NCBI RefSeq assembly: GCF_004684905.1 | Contig: NZ_SRJC01000004.1 | Span: 1 to 64,000 of the forward strand | Length of the DNA stretch: 64,000 nt | DNA from: Halobacillus salinus | GTDB taxonomy: Bacteria; Bacillota; Bacilli; Bacillales; Halobacillaceae | Direction: 5' to 3' | Shown here: in pieces, positions 34,468 to 43,380 of the stretch | How positions within the stretch are numbered: the first letter of the stretch is position 1 | How the letters are laid out: every line of letters starts with the position of its first letter | Position numbers and translations under genes: made by a program | The notes under the pieces: model-generated | Seen by the model: only the letters and a program-made list of their open reading frames with translations | Database searches by the model: none | Told to the model about the DNA's origin: nothing

Positions 34468-35139
34468 ATGTATTCAGTGAATTTAGCGCAGCTGTTCCTC
34501 AACCGGGATGATCATCTATTCCGACTGAAGCGTGCAGAAAGAATCAAGAATGTATGGAATCTATTATTCTTTTTATTGGTATTGACGTTACTTACATACA
34601 TATGGATGACTTGGCTTGGACTCGGATCAGACTCGATTTCTCCTAATATGACAGCCTTGAACCGAGTAGAATATGAGTTTCAGAAAGCATGGTTTCTAAT
34701 AGGACGGGTCGGGTATGCTCTCCTATTCTATTTGTTCACCCTATTCATTACGCCGTTTATATTCTGGCTGTTTAACGATGTCGCTTATAAGAAGATCATT
34801 GTACTGCAGATGAATGTGCTCCTCATCTTATTATTAGAGCGTATAACATGGATCCCCCTGATGGTGTACGCAGGGCTTGATTGGTACGTTTCACCGTTTT
34901 CATTCGGTGTCATCGCCTCTTATTTCACCGGTTTGGAATATGTTATTTATTTCTGTGGAACGATCTCTTTATTTCAGCTCTTTGTGATTTGGTACCAAAT
35001 TAAATGGCTGCAGACGATGTCCCATACAAGAAAAGTATGGATTTGGATCGGTGTCCTCATATGGCACTTATTAATGTGGGCAGGAGCTGCTGCATTATCC
35101 TATTACGACCTGTTGCTCCACAATTTAATCATCAGGTAA
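34468..35139 (+). CDS. Membrane protein, Yip1/YknW-like
   Basis: 223 residues with five to six membrane segments (near 30-48, 80-105, 117-140, 150-180, 190-212). The size, topology and the adaptor gene that follows recall the YknW-YknX pair of B. subtilis, but similarity in sequence is not certain. The ATG at 34468 has AGGTGG 8 nt upstream. A possible -10 (TAAAAT) lies near 34425. The upstream gap (34237-34455) holds no other feature I can support. Confidence 0.7.
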   Translation: MYSVNLAQLFLNRDDHLFRLKRAERIKNVWNLLFFLLVLTLLTYIWMTWLGLGSDSISPNMTALNRVEYEFQKAWFLIGRVGYALLFYLFTLFITPFIFWLFNDVAYKKIIVLQMNVLLILLLERITWIPLMVYAGLDWYVSPFSFGVIASYFTGLEYVIYFCGTISLFQLFVIWYQIKWLQTMSHTRKVWIWIGVLIWHLLMWAGAAALSYYDLLLHNLIIR

Positions 35140-35157
35140 GAGAAGGTGTGGATACAG

Positions 35158-36375
35158 ATGAAAACCAAAAATTATGCGGGTAGAATCATAGGTTTACTCA
35201 TCATCGCTTTAGTCGCGACGAACTCCTTCTTGATATTCTTTGATGAAGAAGGGCGTGTTGAACAGAAATCGTATGTCGAGGAATGGTCAAAATCAACGAC
35301 ATACAACTTGTTTGAGCGACTAAACGTAAATGGTGTATTTGCTTCAGATGATGAGAATGAAGTTTATTTCGATGAGAGCATCGGCTCTTTTCAAACGTTT
35401 CAAGTGGAAGAAGGTCAGGTCGTCCAAGAGGGCGATGACTTATATACGTATCAAGTGACCGATTATGGTACTCAAGAAGCTGAGCTTGAGGGCGAGATTG
35501 ATCGTCTCGAAGAAGAGATCGATGCCATCGAAGACTACGTGGATGAACTGGAAGACTATGATATCCCAGAACCAGAAAGCGATGACGACTCAAGCGATCC
35601 GCCTTCCTACGTAGAAACCGAATACTTACAGGAAGCTGATATTGCCGAACAAGATGCAGAACTTGAGAAGAAACGCGCTATGCTTGATATGGTGCAAGAT
35701 CAACTGGATCAACTTCAGGATGACGGAGAGGAAATTACGGTTACGAGCCCTTATAACGGTACAGTAACGGATGTCTCCAAAGATCTACAAGCACCACTTC
35801 TTACGCTAAAAGCAAGTAGTTTAATTGTCACAGGAGAGTTGAACGAAGAAGAACGGCAGCAAGTAGAACAGGATATGCCTTCTCAAGTTACAGTAGAAGA
35901 TATAGAACTGGAAACATCCGGCACCTTAACGTCCATTCATGACTTCCCTGAACAAGTGGAAGTTCAGCGTTCCAGCCGCTATCCGTTCGAAGTGACATTG
36001 GAAGGCGAAGCAGAAAACGTCCTTCCAGGGTACCACGCTGATGTGGAAATCATTACAGACTCAGCCATTAATGCTGTTACGGTACTCGATAATGTTCTCC
36101 TGACAGATGAAGACCTGTACGCGTGGGTCATGAATGAACAAGGTGTACTAGAACGAAGAGCTGTAGAGACCGGTATTGAAGAGCAAGGGTTGATTGAAGT
36201 GGAAGAAGGATTAGCCGAGGGAGAATGGCTTGCTGCGGAACCAAAAGATGAATTCCGTCATCAAGCTCCTTTCCTTACCCCAATCCATTTACGCGACCTT
36301 TCTGTTAAACGTTTGTTGGATTCAGAATTAGGTGACTGGAAAACTTACGGTCTGTTCGGCATTCTTAGTAGATAA
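35158..36375 (+). CDS. Membrane-fusion (HlyD/YknX-like) efflux adaptor protein
   Basis: 405 residues. N-terminal membrane segment at about 8-27, then lipoyl/biotinyl half-motifs (VEEGQVVQEGDDLY near 83 and VTSPYNGTVTDV near 195) around a coiled coil (about 105-190, acidic), then a beta-barrel part. Such proteins link a membrane pump to the cell wall space. It directly follows the membrane protein gene, 18 nt apart. No ABC ATPase or RND pump gene is next to it. It is strongly acidic, as expected for an extracellular protein of a halophile. Confidence 0.83.
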   Translation: MKTKNYAGRIIGLLIIALVATNSFLIFFDEEGRVEQKSYVEEWSKSTTYNLFERLNVNGVFASDDENEVYFDESIGSFQTFQVEEGQVVQEGDDLYTYQVTDYGTQEAELEGEIDRLEEEIDAIEDYVDELEDYDIPEPESDDDSSDPPSYVETEYLQEADIAEQDAELEKKRAMLDMVQDQLDQLQDDGEEITVTSPYNGTVTDVSKDLQAPLLTLKASSLIVTGELNEEERQQVEQDMPSQVTVEDIELETSGTLTSIHDFPEQVEVQRSSRYPFEVTLEGEAENVLPGYHADVEIITDSAINAVTVLDNVLLTDEDLYAWVMNEQGVLERRAVETGIEEQGLIEVEEGLAEGEWLAAEPKDEFRHQAPFLTPIHLRDLSVKRLLDSELGDWKTYGLFGILSR

Positions 36376-36379
36376 CACC

Positions 36380-36412
36380 AAAGCTTGAGGGCTACCCCCC
36401 TCAAGCTTTTTT
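36380..36412 (+). terminator. Terminator of the adaptor gene
   Basis: AAAGCTTGAGGG ... CCCTCAAGCTTT stem, then Ts. Confidence 0.9.
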
Positions 36413-36512
36413 CAATGAAGGGGAGTGCCTTCCGAGGTTGATAATATAGTATATTCATTGCATCTGTTCTTCTAAGATGGGAAGATATAAGCACGATAAA
36501 GGGGGTAATCAG

Positions 36513-37520
36513 ATGAAATTAAGTGTATTAGACCAGTCTCCCCTCTTACCAGGGATGACCCCTCATGATGCGCTGCAGCAGACGACAGAACTTGCGAAGT
36601 GGACAGACGAGCTCGGGTTCCACCGTTATTGGGTTTCGGAACACCATAGTACAGAAAGCTTGGCCGGATCCGCTCCTGAGATCCTTGTCAGTCACCTGGC
36701 TGCACATACAAACAATATCCGTATCGGTTCTGGTGGAGTATTACTCCCTCACTACAGTTCTTATAAAGTAGCAGAAGCATTCCGCGTGTTAGAAACGCTT
36801 CATCCAGGTCGAATTGACCTCGGTGTCGGGCGAGCTCCTGGCGGAATGCCAAACGTAAATCTCGCCCTGAACAAAGGAAAACTACCAACCATTGAAGACT
36901 ATCCGGCTCAGGTGGAAGAATTGATGGCTTACCTTCACGGCCAAGACCCGTATGGTCAAGAGGTCTATGCGACTCCAAGAGGGGAAACAGCCCCTCGTGT
37001 TTGGATGCTCGGATCAAGCGGGACGAGTGCTAGATTGGCAGCCGATTTAGGGACCTCCTATTCTTTCGCCCACTTCATCAACGGCAGAGGTGGTACTCGA
37101 GCAATGGACAGGTACAAGCGTTATTTCTCCCCGTCTATGCAACAAGGGGAACCGCAAGGCAATATTTCGGTGTTTGTTGTATGTGCCGAGACGAACGAAG
37201 AAGCTGAATACTTGGCCTCCAGTCTTGACCTTGCCCTTTTAAGAATTGAGCAAGGAGGACGCCACACTCATTTCCCTTCATCCGATGAAGCCATTCACCA
37301 CCCCTATACAATGGCTGAACTCGATCGTGTACAGGAAAATCGCAACCGGATCATCGTCGGTACACCTGATGAGGTCAAGACCTCTATTGAGCAGCTTGCC
37401 GAGGAATACAATATAGAAGAGGTCATGTTGAACACCATCGTCTCTCCGTTTGAGAAGCGACTGAAATCTTATGAATTGATTGCGGAAGCATTCAAATTAA
37501 CACCCTCCCTTCAAAAATAA
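36513..37520 (+). CDS. LLM class flavin-dependent oxidoreductase (luciferase-like)
   Basis: 335 residues. Starts MKLSVLDQSPLLPG and contains HRYWVSEHHS and GRIDLGVGRAPGG, typical of the Bacillus YceB/YvbT/YddN-type group with FMN-dependent monooxygenase fold. The substrate is unknown. The ATG at 36513 has AAAGGGGG 7 nt upstream; a frame 12 codons longer lacks a site. Confidence 0.9.
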   Translation: MKLSVLDQSPLLPGMTPHDALQQTTELAKWTDELGFHRYWVSEHHSTESLAGSAPEILVSHLAAHTNNIRIGSGGVLLPHYSSYKVAEAFRVLETLHPGRIDLGVGRAPGGMPNVNLALNKGKLPTIEDYPAQVEELMAYLHGQDPYGQEVYATPRGETAPRVWMLGSSGTSARLAADLGTSYSFAHFINGRGGTRAMDRYKRYFSPSMQQGEPQGNISVFVVCAETNEEAEYLASSLDLALLRIEQGGRHTHFPSSDEAIHHPYTMAELDRVQENRNRIIVGTPDEVKTSIEQLAEEYNIEEVMLNTIVSPFEKRLKSYELIAEAFKLTPSLQK

Positions 37521-37532
37521 TTGAAGTCTTCA

Positions 37533-37562
37533 CCCGTCAAGCCCTGTCTTGACGGGTTTTTT
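37533..37562 (+). terminator. Terminator of the LLM oxidoreductase gene
   Basis: CCCGTCAAG, CCCTGT loop, CTTGACGGG, then six Ts. Confidence 0.92.
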
Positions 37563-37654
37563 GCATGGAATGAAACAAAAGTCCTGTTAAAAACAGGCTA
37601 TAACATTCCGATATGTATTGTTGTCAGACATCATACGTTAGGAGTGTGAAAAAA

Positions 37655-38599
37655 GTGAAACGAATATACTTATTTTTCGCTGTGTGCCTCCTCCCTATCT
37701 TCTTAATCGGTTGCACCCAGCAGAAAACCACACAGGCGGAAGATTCAATCAGTGCGGGGCTTCTTGTCACCGAAAGTGGGTTAGGGGACGATTCCTTCAG
37801 TGATTCCGCCTTCCGCGGATTGGAACAAGCACGAGACGAACTGGGAATCACGTTCGATTATCGTGAACCTTTCGATCAAAATTACGAAGAACAGATGAAG
37901 GAACTCATTCAGCAGGAGCACGACGTAATCATCGGCCTCGGTTATAACGCCCTCCCTACTGTAGAAAGCCTAGCCTCTGAATTCCCTGAACAAGCTTTCG
38001 TTCTCATCGACGCCGTATCGGAAAAAGAGAACGTTACATCGATTACGTTCAAAGAAGATGAAGGCAGCTATTTAATCGGATTAATCGCCGGAATGAAGAC
38101 AAAGAGCGGTGTCGTCGGATTTATCGGAGGCGAAGAGATTCCAGTAGTACAGCGGTTCGAGGAAGGGTTTAAGCAGGGTGTGGAAAAAGCGAACCCCGAT
38201 GCAGAGGTGCTTGTCACTTATGCGAATACGTTCGATGACGATCAAAAAGGCGCAGATATTACGAAAGAAATGGTAGATCAAGGAGCAGATTACGTATTCC
38301 CTGCAGCAGGCTTCACTGGTGTCGGAGCTTTAAAAGAAGCCGAAGTCCAGAACATCTACGCTTTCGGCGTCGATAGCGACCAGTTCTTCGTCGCAGAAGA
38401 ATCAGTGGTAAGTTCGATGCTGAAGAATGTCAATGTCGCTTTATATGATGTAATGGAACAACTAACGGGCGATCAAGCTCTTTCAGGAGAACACATAACC
38501 TTAGGAGTCGAGCAGAACGGTGTCGGCTTAGCACCGATTCGTCTGATCAACCTTACAGAAGAACAACAGAAAACCATCGATCAAGCACAAAACCAATAG
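37655..38599 (+). CDS. BMP family ABC-type substrate-binding lipoprotein
   Basis: 315 residues. Signal peptide with lipobox LIGC (Cys about 20). The rest is the basic-membrane-protein fold (GLGDDSFSDSAFRGLEQA, IIGLGYNALPTV, YVFPAAGFTGVGAL), which in relatives binds nucleosides (PnrA, Med/TcsA). I chose the GTG at 37655 because GGAG is about 10 nt upstream. No ABC permease is nearby. It is followed 15 nt later by a chemoreceptor gene, so it may present a ligand to it (inference). Confidence 0.88.
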   Translation: MKRIYLFFAVCLLPIFLIGCTQQKTTQAEDSISAGLLVTESGLGDDSFSDSAFRGLEQARDELGITFDYREPFDQNYEEQMKELIQQEHDVIIGLGYNALPTVESLASEFPEQAFVLIDAVSEKENVTSITFKEDEGSYLIGLIAGMKTKSGVVGFIGGEEIPVVQRFEEGFKQGVEKANPDAEVLVTYANTFDDDQKGADITKEMVDQGADYVFPAAGFTGVGALKEAEVQNIYAFGVDSDQFFVAEESVVSSMLKNVNVALYDVMEQLTGDQALSGEHITLGVEQNGVGLAPIRLINLTEEQQKTIDQAQNQ

Positions 38600-38614
38600 A
38601 AAGGACCTTGCCTT

Positions 38615-40345
38615 ATGAGTATCGGAAAACGCCTGTATACTATGACTTTGATCCCATTGATTCTTAGTCTCGCCTTAATCGGATATATCGTCTTTCAAAT
38701 GATCCAGCTTCAGCAAGCTTCGAATCAAGACGTTCAACTTTTACTTGAAGAAAAAGAACTTCACGGTCAACTCGTGACCGTCGAGCAGTCTCTAGACAGC
38801 TATGGTTACAACCCTTCTGAGGCGACAAGAAGTGAAGCAATCAATCAAGTAGAACAGACGAAAGAAGCTTTCTCATCGCTTGCACCACTAATTGAAACAG
38901 AAGCGCAACAACGCTGGTTCGACCAAGCTCAGTCCAAATATGACCGCTGGGTTGGAATTTCGACGGATGCTCTTGATCAATCAGATGTCAATGAAGTACA
39001 ACGCCAAGCTGCTCGGACAGCAGGTATGCTGAATGATACATATATGCTGCAACAAGAATCTAAAGCATGGTACGACAGCAAAATGGCGTCACAGAAACAA
39101 CAGATACAAACTCTTATTACATTCACCATCATCGCAGCCGCTGTGTTGATAATTACGTCGATCTTGTCCTCTACACGACTAGCCCATCATATCGCTAAGC
39201 CGCTCCGCCATTTAGCGGAACAAGCTTCGAAAGTCGCAGAGGGCAATTTGAATACGGATGTCGAGGTTACAGACCGAGAAAAGGATGAAATCGGCCAACT
39301 GAAACGATCTTTCCTTGTCATGGTCAACAACCTACGGGAGACAGTACAGTCTGTACACCATATCGGAGATAACGTAGGTCAATTCAGTACGAAATTGAAA
39401 ACAGAAATGGACGGTTTAACGGAAATCACCAACCAAGTCGCAAGCTCCACCGATGAGCTCGCTCAAGGAAGCCAGTCTATTTCAAACGATATCCAAGATG
39501 TATCAGCACTAATGGAGAATGTACACCAATCGTTTGAAGCCAATACAGAACAAAGTATGCAGTCACGAGAACTGAGTCGTGATGCGCTTGGATATGTAGA
39601 CCGTGGGCAAGAGGCCATCAGCGAACAACGTGACTTGATGAACAAGAGTACAACAGCCATCAACGGCATGAACAACTCTGTGAATAACTTTGTGAAGTAC
39701 ACCGACAAGATTGAACAGACGATCCAATTGGTAAATGATATCGCGGAACAAACGAACTTACTCGCTTTGAATGCAGCCATTGAAGCGGCTCGCGCCGGTG
39801 AACACGGGAAAGGGTTCGCGGTGGTCGCTGATGAAGTGCGTAAACTTGCGGATCAATCAACAGAAGCAACCGGAAACATCTCAGAAATGGTCCAGCATAT
39901 CAAAACGGGTGTCCAAGACATAGCATTAGAGATGGAAAACACGGTGAACTTATCTAAAGAACAAGATGCTTCCGTTACACAATCAAAAGAAGCATTTGAA
40001 CAAATCAGCTCACAAGTGACGCTCATTGATGCGAGGCTGCAGACATTGACCGAGGGCATGGAGCAATCGAAAGAAAAGAGCGCTCAAGTGAGTGCCTCAG
40101 TCGAGAATGTCAGTGCCATCACGGAAGAAACAGCTGCAGGGACAGAAGAGATTTCCGCTTCTACACAGGAACAACAAACAGCCTTCCAGCAAATGATCCA
40201 AGAGACAGGAAAGCTTGAAGGTATGATTGAAGGGCTAAATCAACAGCTCCAACAATTTTCTTGGGATCCAGCGGATGCATCTTCGGATGAGATGGAGGAA
40301 CACTTCATTCCTGAAGAGCCCACCGAACATTCCAAAACAGCATAA
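38615..40345 (+). CDS. Methyl-accepting chemotaxis protein
   Basis: 576 residues. Membrane segments at about 10-27 and 163-186 enclose a helical sensor domain of about 135 residues; a HAMP domain covers about 187-240; the cytoplasmic signalling domain follows, with the invariant hairpin tip [20 protein letters not shown] at 378-397. It passes ligand signals to CheA/CheW. AAAGGAC precedes the ATG. Co-transcribed with the BMP lipoprotein gene. Confidence 0.94.
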   Translation: MSIGKRLYTMTLIPLILSLALIGYIVFQMIQLQQASNQDVQLLLEEKELHGQLVTVEQSLDSYGYNPSEATRSEAINQVEQTKEAFSSLAPLIETEAQQRWFDQAQSKYDRWVGISTDALDQSDVNEVQRQAARTAGMLNDTYMLQQESKAWYDSKMASQKQQIQTLITFTIIAAAVLIITSILSSTRLAHHIAKPLRHLAEQASKVAEGNLNTDVEVTDREKDEIGQLKRSFLVMVNNLRETVQSVHHIGDNVGQFSTKLKTEMDGLTEITNQVASSTDELAQGSQSISNDIQDVSALMENVHQSFEANTEQSMQSRELSRDALGYVDRGQEAISEQRDLMNKSTTAINGMNNSVNNFVKYTDKIEQTIQLVNDIAEQTNLLALNAAIEAARAGEHGKGFAVVADEVRKLADQSTEATGNISEMVQHIKTGVQDIALEMENTVNLSKEQDASVTQSKEAFEQISSQVTLIDARLQTLTEGMEQSKEKSAQVSASVENVSAITEETAAGTEEISASTQEQQTAFQQMIQETGKLEGMIEGLNQQLQQFSWDPADASSDEMEEHFIPEEPTEHSKTA

Positions 40346-40353
40346 AAACCAAC

Positions 40354-40385
40354 TGAAGCCGCTCCCCTTTAGGGGAGCGGCTTCA
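40354..40385. terminator. Bidirectional terminator
   Basis: 15-bp stem TGAAGCCGCTCCCCT / AGGGGAGCGGCTTCA with a 2-nt spacer, between the convergent chemoreceptor and VOC genes. Confidence 0.88.
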
Positions 40386-40393
40386 CATATTTA

Positions 40394-40789
40394 TTATTTA
40401 GCGTTCTCATCCGGTTGATGGATGCCGAAAGTGTTGCCTTCCGTATCAATGAAGTAACCTTGCCACGCCATACCAGGCAAGGCGTATTTCTCCATCGCAA
40501 CTTTCCCGCCATTCTTTTCGATCTTAGCAGCCGTGGAATCAAAGTCGCCTACTCCAATCGTACATGCATATCCGTTCATAGGCTGTCCTTCTGCCGGAGG
40601 GTTCCCTTGTCTCTGCATCAGTGCTCCATTGATTCCCGGAACATCCTCGCTTCCTGTCACCGCTCCCATATACGGCATACCCGCATATTCTGTCCAATCT
40701 TCAAATGTCCATCCAAACACGTCTCCGTAAAACGCCGTTGCACGCTCCATGTCGTCTACGTGAATCTCAAAATGTACAATTCTACTCAT
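40394..40789 (-). CDS. VOC family glyoxalase/bleomycin-resistance-like protein
   Basis: 131 residues. Starts with HFEIHVDDMERATAFYGDVFGW and ends with QGYFIDTEGNTFGIHQPDE, the two VOC half-domains. The CFP-30-like type with a GDFDSTAAKIEKNGG second half; substrate unknown. AGGAGG lies 5 nt before the ATG. Confidence 0.87.
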   Translation of the reverse strand: MSRIVHFEIHVDDMERATAFYGDVFGWTFEDWTEYAGMPYMGAVTGSEDVPGINGALMQRQGNPPAEGQPMNGYACTIGVGDFDSTAAKIEKNGGKVAMEKYALPGMAWQGYFIDTEGNTFGIHQPDENAK

Positions 40790-40877
40790 GACAACCTCCT
40801 ATGTAGTTGAGGGGGATTTCCCCAAATGTATTCTACTATGTATTCGTCCTTCTCTATCGAATCCCTCTTTTCTGGAA

Positions 40878-40908
40878 GAAAAAAGCTCCCCTACGAGGAG
40901 AGCTTTTT
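40878..40908 (-). terminator. Terminator of the cupin gene
   Basis: Minus strand AAAAGCTC ... GAGCTTTT hairpin followed by TTCTT. Confidence 0.8.
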
Positions 40909-40916
40909 CAAATAAA

Positions 40917-41519
40917 TTAATACCCAGTGTAATTTACCCACGAACATTGTGGTCCGTTACAATAAGCACGGCCATTCCCCTGTTGGCTTGCTTCTGCTGC
41001 CTCCGCGTCTGCTTTTGTTTTATGCACGGTCCCGTATGGGTGATTCGGTGGAGCGTAAATTGAGTACAGCTTGAGAGGGGTTGAGCCAGTATTCGTCACA
41101 TTGTGCCAAGTACCGGCAGGAATGATGATCGCATCGTCATCTTTGACTTTCCTCTCATAGGTAAGCGCTGTTTTGTTTTGCCCCATCTGAACAAGTCCCT
41201 GCCCTTCTTCGATGCGAAGAAACTGATCAACTTGAGGGTGTATCTCTAATCCAATATCTTCTCCCACCCCGATACTCATCAATGTCACCTGCAAATGGTC
41301 TCCTGTCCACAAGGCGGTTCGGAACGTATCATTCTGTTTCGTAGCTTCATTGATGTTCATGACAAACGGGTTCGGGCCGTAATCTTGGAGCATCAGTTGC
41401 CTGCTCGAGTAAGGTGCATAAGCTCCTCCATAAGGATAAGACCAATTCGGTTGGGGTCTCGAATAAGCGTGGACCGGAACATTTCCGTAAAACGGGTGTA
41501 TATAAGGACCTTGGTACAT
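40917..41519 (-). CDS. Cupin domain protein with Tyr/Pro-rich N-terminus
   Basis: 200 residues. The first 45 residues are Tyr/Pro/Gly rich (YPYGGAYAPY), then a cupin barrel with LEIHPQVDQFLRIEEG near 90 and IPAGTWHNVTN near 137, which supply the metal-binding His/Glu residues. The C-terminus has CNGPQCSWVNYTGY. Similar proteins occur in spore-forming Bacillales. Function unknown; may be a spore coat-associated protein (inference). Confidence 0.85.
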   Translation of the reverse strand: MYQGPYIHPFYGNVPVHAYSRPQPNWSYPYGGAYAPYSSRQLMLQDYGPNPFVMNINEATKQNDTFRTALWTGDHLQVTLMSIGVGEDIGLEIHPQVDQFLRIEEGQGLVQMGQNKTALTYERKVKDDDAIIIPAGTWHNVTNTGSTPLKLYSIYAPPNHPYGTVHKTKADAEAAEASQQGNGRAYCNGPQCSWVNYTGY

Positions 41520-41597
41520 CTTGCTTCATCCCTTCCTCATTTTTATAGAAGTATCGTATGCAAGAAGCCCAAGAGTGTACGTTATATTTCCATCAAA

Positions 41598-41639
41598 CAA
41601 GCAAGGAGCGTTCCGTTCTTCCGGAACGCTCCTTGCTTG
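41598..41639 (-). terminator. Strong hairpin after the DUF2164 gene
   Basis: 18-bp perfect inverted repeat CAAGCAAGGAGCGTTCCG with a 6-nt loop. The T-run beyond it is short (TTTG), but the site lies 60 nt past the DUF2164 stop, so a terminator is most likely. Confidence 0.65.
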
Positions 41640-41698
41640 AAATTTCCGTTTTTTTTCACATGGAACTAACTTTTTTTGGTACGGTTATAGGAGAGTGA

Positions 41699-41950
41699 TT
41701 ACCTTGTAGGTCGACCAGCTGGACGTTCCAACGAAAGCAGGTCTTCATCCAGATTCATGACTTTTTGCTCGACCATCTGCCTAGCATCATGGACGCCCTT
41801 ATTATAAAGAAATGGCCCGAGCTCTTTAACCATGTAATCTAGGAACTGATCCGCGCCAAGCTCGCCGATCTCTTCCCCCCGTTCCAATTCGAAATACTCT
41901 TGGATACGGGTAATCATGTATTCTTTCTCTTCTTTCTTCAATGACTTCAT
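41699..41950 (-). CDS. DUF2164 family protein
   Basis: 83 residues, soluble, mostly helical: ITRIQEYFELERGEEIGELGADQFLDYMVKELG split by a turn, then GPFLYNKGVHDARQMVEQK. This matches DUF2164, a small uncharacterised family. Its start lies about 50 bp from the divergent flavin-binding gene at 42001. Confidence 0.85.
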   Translation of the reverse strand: MKSLKKEEKEYMITRIQEYFELERGEEIGELGADQFLDYMVKELGPFLYNKGVHDARQMVEQKVMNLDEDLLSLERPAGRPTR

Positions 41951-42000
41951 ATGAGGACTCCCTTTTTTCTTTTTATCCTATCATACATAGAAGGAGCGCG

Positions 42001-42636
42001 ATGAATTTGAGTCAACCCTATTCCACTGTTACAAGTCTTGAACAATTGCAATCTATCCAAGGTACGCCTGGTAAACTTGCGGCGAACAAAGTCATCAATC
42101 ATTTAGACGAGCACTGTCGTGAATTTATCAAGCACTCCCCTTTCGTCACCATCAGTACCGCGAGCAAGAACGGGGAGTTTGATGCATCCCCACGTGGTGA
42201 TGCCCCGGGCTTCGCTATGATTCCAGATCCTAAAACGATCGTTTTACCAGAGCGAATCGGCAACAAGCGGATGGATTCAATGAGAAATTTACTCGAAAAC
42301 CCCGGCATTGGACTCCTGTTCCTGATTCCTGGTCAAAATGAAACCTTGAGAATCAACGGAAAAGCCTACCTTTCCGATGATTCAAGACTCTTGGAACCAT
42401 TAGAAGCAAAAGGCCACCTCCCTAATGTCGCCATTGTCGTTGAGGTCGAGGAATGCTTCATTCACTGTGCCAAAGCGTTCATTCGATCAAAGTTGTGGAA
42501 ACCTGAGCATTGGCCTGATATAAGCAACATGACGAAGCCCGCCAAAATGATTGCCGCTCACGTAAAGCTTGATGGGGTCGATGAAACAAGTGTCCAATCC
42601 TCACTAGATGAAAGCTATTCCAAGCGACTCTATTGA
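42001..42636 (+). CDS. Pyridoxamine 5'-phosphate oxidase-like FMN-binding protein
   Basis: 211 residues, PNPOx split-barrel fold. Seen: FIKHSPFVTISTASKNGEFDASPRGDAPGF near 42-71, which is typical of the MSMEG_1061-type family, and FLIPGQNETLRINGKAYL near 110. It probably is a flavin-dependent reductase; substrate unknown. The ATG at 42001 has AAGGAG 4-5 nt upstream. The last 7 nt overlap the convergent methyltransferase gene. Confidence 0.87.
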   Translation: MNLSQPYSTVTSLEQLQSIQGTPGKLAANKVINHLDEHCREFIKHSPFVTISTASKNGEFDASPRGDAPGFAMIPDPKTIVLPERIGNKRMDSMRNLLENPGIGLLFLIPGQNETLRINGKAYLSDDSRLLEPLEAKGHLPNVAIVVEVEECFIHCAKAFIRSKLWKPEHWPDISNMTKPAKMIAAHVKLDGVDETSVQSSLDESYSKRLY

Positions 42637-43220
42637 TTTGTTGCGACGACACAAACCGAATCGTTCGGTTTGGTATGTTTGATAAAAACTTCGATTTCAG
42701 AAAATCCAGCTTTATGAAGCAACGCATGGAGTTGACCACCTAACACTTCCGTCGTTTCATCCTCTGCTCCCTTTTCATGTGGACAGAGGGTGAGCGCAAT
42801 TTGTCCACCTTTTGCTAGACAAGTCTTTAGATGGCGAAGTGTAAGGATCGGCTCCTTCCAATAGGTCACGTTGTTCACAGCATAGATTTTATCAAAGGTC
42901 TCATGAAAGTGATGAAGGGTAGAAGCTTCTCCCTGAATGAGGCAGACATCACACGATTGTTCCCGCCTCTGCAATCTCCTGATAGAGGTCTCCACCATAG
43001 ACTCAGACGGGTCGATTCCGAATAGTCTTCCTCCACTTCGATGGGATAGCTCGCAAAGCGCCTCGCCTGCACCAAAGCCGATTTCCAAGACACGATCATC
43101 TTCCTGAATATCTAAAAAAGAAAGCGTCCATTGATTCAGCATGTCATTTTCCTTTGTCATGAACCACCCCACCGCTTTCCCGACAATCCCTTTCGGCTCC
43201 GCAAATTGTTCATAAAACAT
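42630..43220 (-). CDS. Class I SAM-dependent methyltransferase
   Basis: 196 residues. Motif I is VLEIGFGAGEALCELS near 48-63, followed by LFGIDPSESMVE near 70. The frame stays open far upstream but GAGGAGG sits 8 nt before the ATG at 43220 and the upstream residues look non-coding. The substrate is unknown. It ends convergently with and overlaps the flavin-binding gene by 7 nt. Confidence 0.88.
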   Translation of the reverse strand: MFYEQFAEPKGIVGKAVGWFMTKENDMLNQWTLSFLDIQEDDRVLEIGFGAGEALCELSHRSGGRLFGIDPSESMVETSIRRLQRREQSCDVCLIQGEASTLHHFHETFDKIYAVNNVTYWKEPILTLRHLKTCLAKGGQIALTLCPHEKGAEDETTEVLGGQLHALLHKAGFSEIEVFIKHTKPNDSVCVVATNQ

Positions 43221-43380
43221 TGTCAAAACCTCCTCTACCATGTTGTTCCCAAAGCACCACCCGTTGAACCGACAATACCATGCCTTTTTAGAAAGAGAGT
43301 TTGTAGGATGGATTACATGTAAACAGAGAGAAAAACGGGTACACTGAATGATAGAGAGATTGATCGTCAGGAGGGGAAAT

